From Deltaproteobacteria bacterium (GTDB lineage Bacteria > Desulfobacterota > Desulfobacteria > Desulfobacterales > Desulfosarcinaceae): DNA of 56,454 bases. The DNA is taken from contig JAHLLR010000030.1 of the NCBI GenBank assembly GCA_020444075.1, positions 1-56,454 of the forward strand. Direction: 5' to 3'. Within the stretch, counting starts at the first letter, position 1. Every line of letters starts with the position of its first letter. Below are positions 47,614 to 56,454 of the stretch, one piece after another. The notes below the pieces were generated by a model, which was not told the DNA's origin, made no database searches, and worked only from the letters and a program-made list of their open reading frames with translations. A program made the position numbers and the translations under genes.

Positions 47614-49329
47614 TTACATCAGTTCAAAAAGTCCGTACCCCCCATATGATTTTAATTGCTTAGCACGATTAGACAAAAAAGTATTGAGCAATATTTGATT
47701 TTCGGGGGCGAGGTTGTATTCCGTCCAGTTATTAAACAGGTCATAACGCATTAATATATGGGTAATTCCCACACTTACCAGTTTTTTCCTAATTTGTCCG
47801 CTCGAATTGGATGACAGCACGGCACGTTTTAAAAGGTCAACGTCCAACAGAACCTTTTTTTCAAAGTAGTACCTTCGGTTACCGATGAACAATCCGAGGA
47901 TCAATGCGTTTTCAGGAAGATGTTGATTGGCGTATCGGATGACCTCATATTCAGGTCTGAACTTCTTGATATAGTTATCACGATCTATTTGACCCGAAAT
48001 ATATGGGACAGGATCGACCTTGAGGTAAAGTGCGTGTATATATCTTGCATTTAAGAGAAGCATTCCGGAAACAATGATAGTTGCTGTACTGTTAAAAAGA
48101 ATTTTTTTTCTCTCTGATCCAGCCCCAAAGCGCTGGATACGCTCCAGTCCAAACATGGAAAGAATGACCATCGGCGGGATGATGGGACCAACCCACCTAA
48201 TCCGCATATCAACTTGAAAAAAAACGAAAAATAAGTACAAAATTGAAAACATGAATAGAATTTTATTTTCAGTAACATACATTTTTTTCGGGTTAGTTTG
48301 ACCTGGAAAAAAGGCAAAAAGGGCTAACAGCAAGAGAAACGGATTTAATTGACCGTCAAAATGCTTGGGGTCATCATCCATCCCTTCAAAAAATATTCTC
48401 ACCGGAATCGAGGCAATCTGCCATAATGTTTCCCTATAAACTATTTTCCTTACGGCAAAATGGCTCCATTCGTCCTTTTTATCGGTTTTTTCAAATACAT
48501 TTAATTCTCTATTGTCATTTGTTAAAATTCCTTTTGGATTAAACCAGCTATTGTATAGAGGATAGACAGGGTTTTGGGTCAGTATATAGTTTTTTATCAT
48601 CCATGGAGAGAAAACCAGAAGAGAGATAAATACAAATATCAGACCGCATCCGATAGCTTTAAACTGGTTTCCTAATTTTATTTTAAACAACTCATCATTA
48701 CTTCGCCTCAGATAGGCAAACGGCACAATGCACGATAAAATAAAAAATACAATCAATCCATTATACTTGGTCCCCAATGCCAATCCGCAGCATATTGCTG
48801 AAAAAATCAGGTGCTTGGGAATAAATTCGCTTTCGACCCATTTGAAAAGGCAAAGCAATGCAGTTGTTGAAAAAAAAATAAGGCCAAGATCAACATAAAC
48901 GTTAATGGACAATTTGACTATTACTGGAATAGATAAAAAAAATAAAGCACCTAATAAACCAAAATTTGAGTCAATACGTTTTTTTAAATAAAAAAATATC
49001 AAAAATGCTGTAAAAAGAGCAAATGAAAAATGGATATATTTTGGAATAATATCATTACCAAAATATAACGGAATCATATAAATAAGATCAAGATTCATAG
49101 GATAGTATGAAAATACTATCTCAGGGATATTGTATATACCTCCATGGTTGATGAAAAGCTTAGGAATAATTAGGTGGTGCGTTAGTGCGTCTCGACTTAT
49201 TGGTGGAACAGAAGCAAGGATAAAAACAACTACGCATTGGAGAGCAATTAAAATTTTGAGGACGTCTTTCAGTTTGAGTTTTCGTAAAATTTTACCTATC
49301 ACCTTGGTTATCTCACTCCGCTCCAGCAC
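47614..49329 (-). CDS. GT-C family membrane glycosyltransferase
   Basis: The 571-residue protein has about 10-11 transmembrane segments and an early loop SRDALTHHLIIPKLF with an acidic residue, typical of the GT-C superfamily (PMT/ArnT-like). A large soluble loop and a periplasmic C-terminal domain (about 440-571) follow. It would use a lipid-phosphate sugar, likely made by the GT2 gene next to it, to modify a glycan or protein outside the inner membrane. The C-terminus overlaps nothing; its start overlaps the VKOR-DsbA gene by 17 bases, suggesting translational coupling. The substrate is unknown. Confidence 0.8.
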   Translation of the reverse strand: MLERSEITKVIGKILRKLKLKDVLKILIALQCVVVFILASVPPISRDALTHHLIIPKLFINHGGIYNIPEIVFSYYPMNLDLIYMIPLYFGNDIIPKYIHFSFALFTAFLIFFYLKKRIDSNFGLLGALFFLSIPVIVKLSINVYVDLGLIFFSTTALLCLFKWVESEFIPKHLIFSAICCGLALGTKYNGLIVFFILSCIVPFAYLRRSNDELFKIKLGNQFKAIGCGLIFVFISLLVFSPWMIKNYILTQNPVYPLYNSWFNPKGILTNDNRELNVFEKTDKKDEWSHFAVRKIVYRETLWQIASIPVRIFFEGMDDDPKHFDGQLNPFLLLLALFAFFPGQTNPKKMYVTENKILFMFSILYLFFVFFQVDMRIRWVGPIIPPMVILSMFGLERIQRFGAGSERKKILFNSTATIIVSGMLLLNARYIHALYLKVDPVPYISGQIDRDNYIKKFRPEYEVIRYANQHLPENALILGLFIGNRRYYFEKKVLLDVDLLKRAVLSSNSSGQIRKKLVSVGITHILMRYDLFNNWTEYNLAPENQILLNTFLSNRAKQLKSYGGYGLFELM

Positions 49330-50512
49330 TGATCAAAATTTCTTTTGGGATACTGCCTGAATAGACGTTGCCGTTAATAACGAATGAGGGTGTTGATGTT
49401 ATTCTAAGTTTCATGCCCCTGCGGATATCGCTATCAATGATTTTCCTAAAATATGGTTGTTTTAGTGCCCAAACCAACTCTCCGGAACTAAACCCTGTTT
49501 TTTCGGCGATCCATTCTGTGTTAAAGGAAACCTTACCTCTTCCGATCTCAAAAAGAGCATCATTCATTTCCCAAAATTTTCCTTTTGTCATCGCATAAAC
49601 TGCGAGTTGAGCCATTTTCCCAGAGCCAACGTGATATGGGTCGCTTACTATTATTGGATTATATGAATGGTCTAACGGATAATGGTGAATTATTAGTTTG
49701 AATTTATTTGGATCATTGGAAATCATGGAGCGTAATATATAGTGCATTTTTGAACATTGAAAACACATATAGTCAGAGTAAACGTGTATAGTTGTTTTAG
49801 CTTTTTCTGAACCAATCCATGGATTACCTTCTCTGGTTATACCTTTCTGTAAATCAATTGAGTTTTCTATATCAAATGATTCGTATTCCCAGTATCGAGG
49901 AATAAAAATCCAGATGTTAGTAAATAATAATAACATTATTGTGATAGATAACAAGTTGATTTTTTTTTCAGATATGATCTTAAATGAAAGAATTAAATCT
50001 AAAAAGAGTGAATTTTTATGAAATCTGCTGTAAGTAATCCAGCAATAAATGAATAAGGCGAAACTACAAAAATAACTCAAGATACACAAAATACAATAGG
50101 AATGAATTCTTGAAAAGGAAATATAGCCCAAGTATATTGAACTTATTGCAAATATTAAAGAAAGCAGTAAAAGAAAAGCCCATATGGAAATTAAATGAGC
50201 CTTGAATTTCGGCACTTTCAAAAGGACAAATAAAAACAAAGCATAGCCGAAAATTCCCCAATAAGCGATTGGTAGACCAGCAAAGATAGACCATGGGCTT
50301 TGTGCAACGGTATCGCAATTGATAGCCCGTGAAATAGCACAAAAACTACTGTATGTTAAATCCGTGTAATTTTTATAGTGACTGATTGCAAGATAGATTG
50401 AATTGATAATTCCTAAGATGGTGAGAATTAGAGTTGGTATAAAATAATATTTGTATGGAAGAGGGATCGTCTTCGGCTTGTGGTTATCATCTATAGAATT
50501 CATAATTTTCAA
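49313..50512 (-). CDS. VKOR-DsbA fusion (disulfide-bond formation)
   Basis: The 399-residue protein joins a VKOR-like membrane domain (about 25-205, five or six transmembrane segments) to a thioredoxin-fold DsbA-like domain (about 235-399). The VKOR part has loop Cys58 and Cys66 and the redox Cys140-x-x-Cys143. The DsbA part has Cys250-F-Q-Cys253 and a cis-Pro loop (TSTPSFVINGN-like RITSTPSFVINGN). Such fusions oxidise periplasmic proteins and pass electrons to quinone. The gene is close to a type IV pilin with two Cys, so pilin may be a substrate, which is inference. Start may be the Met at 50503. Confidence 0.92.
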   Translation of the reverse strand: MKIMNSIDDNHKPKTIPLPYKYYFIPTLILTILGIINSIYLAISHYKNYTDLTYSSFCAISRAINCDTVAQSPWSIFAGLPIAYWGIFGYALFLFVLLKVPKFKAHLISIWAFLLLLSLIFAISSIYLGYISFSRIHSYCILCILSYFCSFALFIYCWITYSRFHKNSLFLDLILSFKIISEKKINLLSITIMLLLFTNIWIFIPRYWEYESFDIENSIDLQKGITREGNPWIGSEKAKTTIHVYSDYMCFQCSKMHYILRSMISNDPNKFKLIIHHYPLDHSYNPIIVSDPYHVGSGKMAQLAVYAMTKGKFWEMNDALFEIGRGKVSFNTEWIAEKTGFSSGELVWALKQPYFRKIIDSDIRRGMKLRITSTPSFVINGNVYSGSIPKEILISAGAE

Positions 50513-50608
50513 TTCTGTTTATATGGATAACCTTTAAGTAATTATGATTCAAAAAAAATGGAATAAATTAGTTATGTTAAGTTTTAATAAATCGTTGATA
50601 GATAAAAG

Positions 50609-52693
50609 CTAATTGGCTATTTTATGTATAGCATTACTAATAATTGGGGTAATTAATTGGTAATCTATTGGAGCTGAACGATAGCGTTCAATACCAGGAT
50701 CTATTAAAGACTTTTCAACAGCATCTATGGGAAAAACCCGGAGAAGATTTCGGGCATATCTTTGTGCTTTTCCTTCTTGGTTCCAACGAGCAGCGTTTTC
50801 AATGAGGCTCAACATGATGGATGTATCACTGGGAGTATCTTTAAGTGCTGATTTTAAAAACCATTCCGATTGTTTTGGGTAACCTGCCAGACTGAGCGAA
50901 ACACCTAAATTATAAAAATACTTGGTTTTGTCAGTTGTATTGGTAACTGCTTTTTGGGAAGCTTCTACTGCTTTTTGGTATTCACCCTGCCACAAATAAA
51001 CTAGACTACGCAAGTTATAAGCTCTGCTGACATTCTTTGTTTCCGGATTTTTGATGATCTGTTCAAGCTGGTCTTGGGCAGCTTGAAATTCTTGTTGCAC
51101 TACAAGAACCTTTGCCAGTCCAAAACGAAGTGCCGAAAATTGGCCACCTGCGTCAACAGATTCCTGATAGTACTTTCTTGCTTGATCATACAGTTGATAA
51201 TTAAAATATATTCCGCCAATATTGCCGACAATTGCTTCATTGAACGATTGTAAAGGCCCAGTCTTTCCTAATGCGGCCTTATAATAGTTGACTGCTTTTT
51301 TTAGGTTTTCCTGTGATTTTGGTTTTTCCCATCCATATATTTGCCCCAAATAGGAATAAGGGCGAGCGTTAAGCGGAGCTTTTTTTGCTGCGTCAGTCCA
51401 CAAAATCTCTGGGGATGACCATTGCGTGTTGCGCAAAAAGGTGCTCCAACAAAAAAGTGTTATGATTGCTGGTACAAAAATAACAGCTGTATATAGAATA
51501 GCTTTGTTTCTATTTCGATACGTTAAAATAATTTTATGTAATAAAACAGAAAATGGAACGAATAGGAAGAAGGAAGGTAAATAATTGCGATGTTCGAAAA
51601 TAAGCTCTAAGGGAATAATCGATGATTCTATTATATGATTTAATAAATAGAAAAGAACTGGGAAGCTGATAAGTGGAGCCTTTTTTAAATATTTGAGAGC
51701 CACAATGACTATTGTTATAAGTAGCAAGATAGTGGGTAGTGTGGACCATGGAGTTAGCAATGAGGTGGATAACTCGATGGAATGGTCGATTGAAAATCGT
51801 TCAGGGAGTGGGTATAAAATTAATGAGATATAAAAAAGTATAATACGTGGCTCTGTCAGGACACGTTCATATAGCGAAAATGGCCTATTTCCGTGAGGCA
51901 GAAAAGAAAAATAACTCTCAAATAAATTATGTGAGTAGATGTAATAAATAGAAATTATAAAAATAAATATTGATAAAGTGATGAGTGCGTTAATAATTAT
52001 TTTGGTATATTTTCGGCGATCTTCATCGAAGAATGCAAAATGTATCAATACAAATGATATTGGCAGTAATGCGGGGTTTTCCTTCGAACTAATCGCACAG
52101 ATAAAACACAGAAAACAGTATATCAGATATGTTGATCGTTTGGATGAGCGGGGTGCTGAATATTGTTTAATGAACCAGTAAATAGAAAAAATACTGAATA
52201 GACCTGACATTGAGGTCATTCTTTGCACGATATAGGTGACAGCTTGTATTTGGATAGGGTGGAGAGCCCACAACAGGCTAGAAAAAAGTGCTATGAATTG
52301 AGATGATTTTTCTGAATACTGTTGTTTAAGTGTGGTAGAGCAATTAAATAAAAGATCGATTGAAAAATATAGCAATAGTGAGGTTAAAACGTGGAATATT
52401 ATGTTAACAATATGATATCCTGTAGTATGGCTTCCACCGAAATACCAATTCAGCGCAAAAGTGAAATACGACAAAGGTCTGGAAAAATGACCTGTGAATG
52501 GTGACGCCGAAAATATAGATTGGATCACTGACTCAGGAGCGAGGTTCCTTATTTGAATAGCGCGGTTTTGAAGAATGTTAGGAACGTCGTCTAATTGCCA
52601 TGGGAAAGTCAGTGTGTTGGAATAACTGATAAAAACAAGTGCTGATATGAGCAAACTGGAAAATAAATATGACAGTGCTCTCTTTGATTGCAT
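50609..52693 (-). CDS. TPR-containing GT-C-like membrane protein
   Basis: From the ATG at 52693 this 694-residue protein has about ten transmembrane segments (about 5-440) and a periplasmic tail of TPR units (about 450-660). The early loop FPWQLDDVPNI (Asp35/Asp36) resembles the catalytic loop of TMTC-type/GT-C O-glycosyltransferases. A TTG at 52756 would start earlier, but it lies within a run without a ribosome site. It lies between the VKOR-DsbA gene and the pilin gene. A pilus or protein glycosylation role is inferred from layout and position; the family is not firmly known. Confidence 0.7.
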   Translation of the reverse strand: MQSKRALSYLFSSLLISALVFISYSNTLTFPWQLDDVPNILQNRAIQIRNLAPESVIQSIFSASPFTGHFSRPLSYFTFALNWYFGGSHTTGYHIVNIIFHVLTSLLLYFSIDLLFNCSTTLKQQYSEKSSQFIALFSSLLWALHPIQIQAVTYIVQRMTSMSGLFSIFSIYWFIKQYSAPRSSKRSTYLIYCFLCFICAISSKENPALLPISFVLIHFAFFDEDRRKYTKIIINALITLSIFIFIISIYYIYSHNLFESYFSFLPHGNRPFSLYERVLTEPRIILFYISLILYPLPERFSIDHSIELSTSLLTPWSTLPTILLLITIVIVALKYLKKAPLISFPVLFYLLNHIIESSIIPLELIFEHRNYLPSFFLFVPFSVLLHKIILTYRNRNKAILYTAVIFVPAIITLFCWSTFLRNTQWSSPEILWTDAAKKAPLNARPYSYLGQIYGWEKPKSQENLKKAVNYYKAALGKTGPLQSFNEAIVGNIGGIYFNYQLYDQARKYYQESVDAGGQFSALRFGLAKVLVVQQEFQAAQDQLEQIIKNPETKNVSRAYNLRSLVYLWQGEYQKAVEASQKAVTNTTDKTKYFYNLGVSLSLAGYPKQSEWFLKSALKDTPSDTSIMLSLIENAARWNQEGKAQRYARNLLRVFPIDAVEKSLIDPGIERYRSAPIDYQLITPIISNAIHKIAN

Positions 52694-52796
52694 GTATTTT
52701 AAATCCAATAAACATCGCGGAAGAATAAAATTGGTATGAGATAGACCAAAGGACAATCAAGATGAGTGAACTTATTTTTCCGCGACATCAATAGAT

Positions 52797-52831
52797 AAAA
52801 ACCGTCCAGAACCATACTGGTTCTGGACGGT
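52797..52831 (-). terminator. Rho-independent terminator of pilA
   Basis: On the minus strand, ACCGTCCAGAACCA, a 3-base loop, and TGGTTCTGGACGGT form a perfect 14-bp stem (52801-52831). It is followed by TTTT. It lies about 34 bases after the pilin stop, so it should end the pilA transcript before the TPR membrane-protein gene. Confidence 0.85.
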
Positions 52832-52864
52832 GAGTTAAAGTAATAAATAAAAAGCGGTGGTCTG

Positions 52865-53284
52865 TTACAGTTGCATCAGTTTGGTGTAAACTCCGCCGGA
52901 CCAGTATCCAGTCGGACTGGCAGTTTTGTTCATTGCATTTTGGTATTCAGTCGGACAGCGTCCACTAAGATCTGTTACCGTGATGGTGATGTTAACACTC
53001 GGATCAGTAGTTGCAATGGTTCTCGTGTTTCCACCGCTGACGCCTATGTTTTCTCCGATGTCGTCGGTCGTAATAAGGGTGTGCGATGGAATTGAAAAGT
53101 AATCTGCAATGTCGGCTGCAACTGCATTCGCATCAGATTCCGCCGCTGAACAGAATGCCTTGTTACGATAAGCGATGAAGTTGGGGATGGCGATGGCCGC
53201 CAGGATGCCGATGATGGCGATGACGATCATCAATTCGATCAGTGTAAAACCTTTGTTGTTCGTCTTTCTCATTTTGTTGAGCAT
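52865..53284 (-). CDS. pilA: Type IV pilin
   Basis: The 139-residue protein is a type IV major-pilin-like subunit. A 12-residue leader ends in Gly12, and the mature protein starts with Phe13 and has Glu17 (+5). The sequence FTLIELMIVIAIIGILAAIA is the standard hydrophobic helix. Cys45 and Cys110 could form the C-terminal disulfide loop. AGGAGG sits seven bases before the ATG. A sigma-54 promoter lies about 100 bases upstream and a strong terminator follows the stop, so it is a single-gene transcript. PilR, the usual activator, is encoded upstream on the same strand. Confidence 0.96.
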   Translation of the reverse strand: MLNKMRKTNNKGFTLIELMIVIAIIGILAAIAIPNFIAYRNKAFCSAAESDANAVAADIADYFSIPSHTLITTDDIGENIGVSGGNTRTIATTDPSVNITITVTDLSGRCPTEYQNAMNKTASPTGYWSGGVYTKLMQL

Positions 53285-53386
53285 GTTGAACCCTCCTGAA
53301 AGTTAATTAATGTTGGTTAAAAAAGTCTGACAAAAAAACAGTGAAACGTGATTGGCCTCCTTTTAAACTTTGTTGCAATGAAACTA

Positions 53387-53402
53387 TGCAGCGAGTATGC
53401 CA
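53387..53402 (-). promoter_or_regulatory. Sigma-54 promoter of pilA
   Basis: On the minus strand TGGCATACTCGCTGCA has GG and GC at the exact -24/-12 spacing of the consensus TGGCACN5TTGCW (one mismatch at the sixth base and one at the twelfth). Transcription would start near 53376, about 92 bases before the pilin ATG. The nearby pilR gene encodes a sigma-54 activator, which supports it. Confidence 0.8.
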
Positions 53403-53757
53403 TTCCTGGAATCTTCATAAATTTATAACTATCTGATTGTTTTTTTAGTGTTTTTATCCATATCTAATTCAAATGCATCCGATAATAATTTGAAAAACGT
53501 ATATTTGGGATCAAAATTTGTTAAACGCTGCCAAAAATTGTCACTGGGCATGGCAGCCTTTTCAATGTTCACCCAGGAGGATCTTATCACTGTTATCGCA
53601 CTATGGGCGGAAACGTTTAGTTTTTTTTACAATTTCCACATTTCGGAACAGCTTGGAAGGTGGCGGCAGATCATTATCCTTATTGAAAGGAAGTTGCCGG
53701 ACCAGGGCGGTGAACATTGCAATTGCGGGAGAACCCCACACCCGTTGAATGGGAACA
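53403..53757. other. pilA upstream region
   Basis: No convincing gene is seen here; a plus-strand frame at 53448-53771 lacks any family features and overlaps the end of pilR. The region should hold binding sites for PilR upstream of the sigma-54 promoter, but no repeated motif was recognised by eye. Confidence 0.5.
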
Positions 53758-55149
53758 CTAGTTTGGATTGAGTTTGTCGACCCGGTATCGGAAAGACCGT
53801 AGACTCAGGCCGAGCAGGTCAGCGGCCTTGTTTTTGTTTCCGTCGGCACACTCCATGGCTTTTTCGATATAGGCCCGTTCAATTTCTTCGAGGATGGCGT
53901 CCAGTGACACGCCGTGGGCCACCTCATCGACGTCGAAGCGCCGGTTTCGAATCCCCTCGATCCATCTTTTTTTATGGATCGACATGGCCAGACTGTCCGG
54001 CAGCAGGATATTGGTATTGGACAGGGCCACACTTCTCTCAATCAGGTTTTCCAATTCACGGATGTTGCCGGGAAAATCATACTTCTTCAGCAGATCGATG
54101 GCATAGGACGAAAATTTGGTGACCTGCTTGCCCAGTTCCTTGGAATACTTTTCCAGAAAATGCTGGGCCAGGGGCAGCAAGTCGCCCTTGCGTTCTCTTA
54201 ACGGCGGGAGTTTGATTTCAATAACGTTCATCCGATAGAAAAGGTCTTCGCGGAAATTGCCGGCAATCACCTCATCCTCCAATTTCTTATTGGTGGCCGA
54301 GATGATCCGGATGTCCACTGAAATATCCCTGGTGCCGCCCACCGGCCTGAATATGTGCTCCTGAACGGCTCTTAGCAGTTTCACCTGCATGGGAAGGCTC
54401 AATTCGGCAAGCTCATCCAGAAAGAGGGTTCCTTTATGGGCGATTTCCATCAACCCCTGCTTATCTGAACTGGCTCCGGTAAAGGAGCCTTTGCGGTGTC
54501 CGAAAAATTCACTTTCAAGCAGGGTTTCAGGGATGCCGCCGCAGTTGATGGTCACAAAGGGTTCATCGGCCCGGTCGCTCTGTTCGTGAATGGCCTTGGC
54601 GATCAGTTCTTTTCCGGTGCCGCTCTCCCCGGTGATTAAAACGCTGGTCCGCGTCCGGGCAACTTGCCGGATCATTTCGTAAATATGCTGCATTCGCGGG
54701 CTGTTGCCGACGATCTTGCCGAAATGGACACTCTGTTTTAATTCGTCGTCAATGGCGCGTTTATCTTTCTCCAGGGTCTTTCGTTCCAATGCATTGGCAA
54801 TGGTCTGAAGCAGTTCCTTGTTTTCAAACGGTTTGGGGACATAATCAAAAGCGCCCTGGTTCATTGCCTCCACAGCGGTTTCCGTGGATGCAAAAGCGGA
54901 AATCATAATCACCGTGACATGGGGATTTTTCTTTTTGGATGCCTTCAGTACCTCCAGGCCCGTCATGTCGCCCAGACGGATATCACACAACAGAAGGTCG
55001 TAGTGATCCTTTTCAATCCTGGCCAGCGCCTCCTTCCCATTGGCCGCACATATAACCCCGTATCCCCTCTTTTCCAACATATATTCAAGGAGCTCACGCA
55101 TGCTTAGCTCATCATCAACAACGAGGATGCGATATGGGTTGTCCACCAT
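53758..55149 (-). CDS. pilR: PilR-like sigma-54 response regulator
   Basis: From the ATG at 55149 the 463-residue protein has a receiver domain (Asp56 phosphoacceptor, Lys106), a sigma-54 AAA+ domain with Walker A GESGTGKE (174-181) and GSFTGA (221-226), and a Fis-type C-terminal helix-turn-helix (NKAADLLGLSLRSFRYRVDK). An upstream Met at 55224 is in frame but lacks a good site. The product most likely activates the pilA sigma-54 promoter. No pilS kinase gene is next to it in the window; lepB lies upstream. Domain identity is certain; the specific PilR name is from context. Confidence 0.9.
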   Translation of the reverse strand: MVDNPYRILVVDDELSMRELLEYMLEKRGYGVICAANGKEALARIEKDHYDLLLCDIRLGDMTGLEVLKASKKKNPHVTVIMISAFASTETAVEAMNQGAFDYVPKPFENKELLQTIANALERKTLEKDKRAIDDELKQSVHFGKIVGNSPRMQHIYEMIRQVARTRTSVLITGESGTGKELIAKAIHEQSDRADEPFVTINCGGIPETLLESEFFGHRKGSFTGASSDKQGLMEIAHKGTLFLDELAELSLPMQVKLLRAVQEHIFRPVGGTRDISVDIRIISATNKKLEDEVIAGNFREDLFYRMNVIEIKLPPLRERKGDLLPLAQHFLEKYSKELGKQVTKFSSYAIDLLKKYDFPGNIRELENLIERSVALSNTNILLPDSLAMSIHKKRWIEGIRNRRFDVDEVAHGVSLDAILEEIERAYIEKAMECADGNKNKAADLLGLSLRSFRYRVDKLNPN

Positions 55150-55309
55150 TAAATACCCCCAGGCATTTATATAAAAGGTGAATCGGAGGAAGGTTGAAGC
55201 CCTTGAGGGAAGGCTAAATGCCACCCCTATCCCGTCAGCGCCAAGCTGAGAGGTGCTTCGAACCTAAAAACACAAAGAATACAAAAAACTTAACAAACCA
55301 GGTATTACC

Positions 55310-55948
55310 CTATTCAAGCAGATGGCCTAACCGGCCCCATCGGACATCAAAATCTTCCTTGTCCCACGACCAGTAAATGATAAACGCCTTCCCTTTTACC
55401 GCTATGAGGTCGACAAATCCCCAGAAACGGCTATCGTAGGAAAAATCACGGTTGTCACCCATTACAAAAAGCTTGTGTTCCGGCACGGTAATGGGGCCCA
55501 GGTTATCCCTGGGTTGGGTTCCGGCGGCATATATTTTCGGATCACTGTAGATGCCGTGGCTATTTTTGACAAGGACACCGTTAACGAACAGTTTTTTATT
55601 GCGGATTTCGATTACATCTCCAGGAATGCCGATGACCCGCTTGATGAAATCTTTGCTGGGGTCTTCGGGAAATTCGAAGACGATGATATCATCGCGCTGC
55701 GGGTCATGGATGGGAATGATCGTTTTATTTATGAACGGCGCTTTGACCCCGTAAATAAACTTGTTGACCAGAATATGATCACCAATCAGCAGCGTATCCT
55801 TCATCGACCCGGATGGAATCTTAAATGCCTGAACCACAAATGTGCGGATAAACAGCGCCAAGATGACAGCGACAACGATAGCTTCAATATTTTCACGCAA
55901 TGCGCCTTTTTTTTTGGGCGCGGCGTCGGTTTCTTCACGCTTTTTCAA
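55310..55948 (-). CDS. lepB: Signal peptidase I
   Basis: The 212-residue protein is signal peptidase I, which cleaves Sec/Tat signal peptides at the outer face of the inner membrane. It has an N-terminal transmembrane segment (about 20-40), catalytic Ser48 in PSGSMKDTL, and Lys103 in FIKRVIGIPGD. The box MGDNRDFSYDSR also fits the family. It lies 23 bases after the pgpA stop and may be co-transcribed with it. Confidence 0.96.
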   Translation of the reverse strand: MKKREETDAAPKKKGALRENIEAIVVAVILALFIRTFVVQAFKIPSGSMKDTLLIGDHILVNKFIYGVKAPFINKTIIPIHDPQRDDIIVFEFPEDPSKDFIKRVIGIPGDVIEIRNKKLFVNGVLVKNSHGIYSDPKIYAAGTQPRDNLGPITVPEHKLFVMGDNRDFSYDSRFWGFVDLIAVKGKAFIIYWSWDKEDFDVRWGRLGHLLE

Positions 55949-55971
55949 AATTATAGAAAACCTTTCTTGTT

Positions 55972-56436
55972 TTAGTTGAAAAGAAAAAGTCCTGCCCTCA
56001 TCAACACATTGGCAAATAGCCCCGCGATAAGGTCATCCAAAATAATTCCCCATCCACCCGGCACCTTTTTATCAACCCACCGGATCGGAAAAGGCTTTAA
56101 TATATCAAACACCCGGAACAATGCAAATGCCCCGATGATAAAAACAGGGACGAACGGCAAAGCGAACAAGGCTACTGCCATGCCGCAGATCTCGTCCACA
56201 ACCACCTGTTTCGGGTCCTTTTGTGCCTCGATTTTCTCGGCGGCATTGGCAATCCAGGTGGAAAAAATGATCAGCGCCACCACAACTATCAAAGCGGAGC
56301 CATGGTGCAAGGTAGAGATCAACAGGCACAATGGCAAGGCCGCAAGCGATCCGAAAGTTCCCGGCGCCACCGGTGAAAAACCGATCAGACCTCCCGTAGC
56401 AATGAATATTATCGATTTTTGCTTAAACGTATTCAC
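55972..56436 (-). CDS. pgpA: Phosphatidylglycerophosphatase A
   Basis: The 154-residue protein matches PgpA, a membrane phosphatase that makes phosphatidylglycerol. Motifs seen are GFSPVAPGTFGSL, VVDEICGM, FRVFDILKPFPI and a GGWGIILDDL acidic segment, with about four transmembrane segments. The start is a GTG (56436) with no strong ribosome site, so the exact N-terminus is uncertain. It lies at the right edge of the window, with lepB following. Confidence 0.9.
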   Translation of the reverse strand: MNTFKQKSIIFIATGGLIGFSPVAPGTFGSLAALPLCLLISTLHHGSALIVVVALIIFSTWIANAAEKIEAQKDPKQVVVDEICGMAVALFALPFVPVFIIGAFALFRVFDILKPFPIRWVDKKVPGGWGIILDDLIAGLFANVLMRAGLFLFN

Positions 56437-56454
56437 AGGGCGTTTTAATCATTC

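Noticed and set aside
53448-53771. 107-residue plus-strand frame upstream of pilA
   Set aside because: No family features, opposite to pilR and overlapping its end, and it sits in an expected regulatory region.
56423-56454. Possible C-terminus of another minus-strand gene overlapping pgpA
   Set aside because: Only about ten codons are open before the window ends; not enough to support a gene.
1-56454. CRISPR array
   Set aside because: No run of evenly spaced near-identical DNA repeats was seen.

Overview
The window looks like part of the chromosome of a Gram-negative bacterium, probably a sulfate-reducing or related deltaproteobacterium (Desulfobacterota). That assignment is inference. It rests on the complete type VI secretion system (T6SS), the lipoprotein and type IV pilin signals, a PilR/sigma-54 pilin switch, and the style of the mobile-element remnants. 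No rRNA, tRNA or CRISPR array was seen.

Positions 1-36052 hold one long block of leftward genes encoding a T6SS. In transcription order (right to left) they are: a 904-residue zinc-finger protein with an array of Thr motifs; a protein resembling the C-terminal domain of T6SS FHA proteins; TssJ, TssK, TssL, TssM; TagF, TagJ/ImpE; TssA, TssB, TssC; Hcp; TssE, TssF, TssG; the ATPase TssH; a Cys-cluster protein; two tandem TPR-methyltransferases; a papain-like peptidase; a TssB-TssC fusion; then VgrG, an orphan anchored protein, DUF2169-pentapeptide, pentapeptide, DUF3540 and DUF4150 (PAAR-like) proteins. The first 34 codons of an FHA-domain gene run off the left edge. Every core part is present: membrane complex (TssJLM), baseplate (TssEFGK), sheath (TssBC), tube (Hcp), cap (TssA), recycling ATPase (TssH) and spike (VgrG plus PAAR-like tip). 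Candidate TTGACA-type promoters lie before the first gene and before vgrG, so the spike and cargo module could be expressed separately.

Positions 36688-46582 form an accessory patchwork. It holds two GT2 glycosyltransferases and a flippase on the plus strand, a decayed DDE integrase, a very AT-rich radical SAM gene, a group II intron whose reverse transcriptase has three in-frame stops, an IS66-like transposase tail, and a GT4 glycosyltransferase. It looks like a surface-polysaccharide locus broken up by mobile DNA.

Positions 46625-53402 (minus strand) carry a polyprenyl-phosphate-sugar-synthase-like GT2, two GT-C type membrane proteins (one with TPRs), a VKOR-DsbA fusion, and a type IV pilin gene. 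The pilin gene has its own terminator and a good sigma-54 promoter. Next come pilR, lepB and pgpA, which are ordinary chromosomal genes. A plausible reading, which is inference, is that the membrane glycosyltransferases and the disulfide-forming enzyme serve the pilus or cell-surface glycans.

The most interesting idea is a possible phosphothreonine/FHA circuit in the T6SS locus. One end encodes about ten copies of an acidic-x-Thr-(M/V/I)-(I/V) motif in a disordered tail, an FHA-domain gene starts at the other end, and no kinase or phosphatase gene is visible between them.
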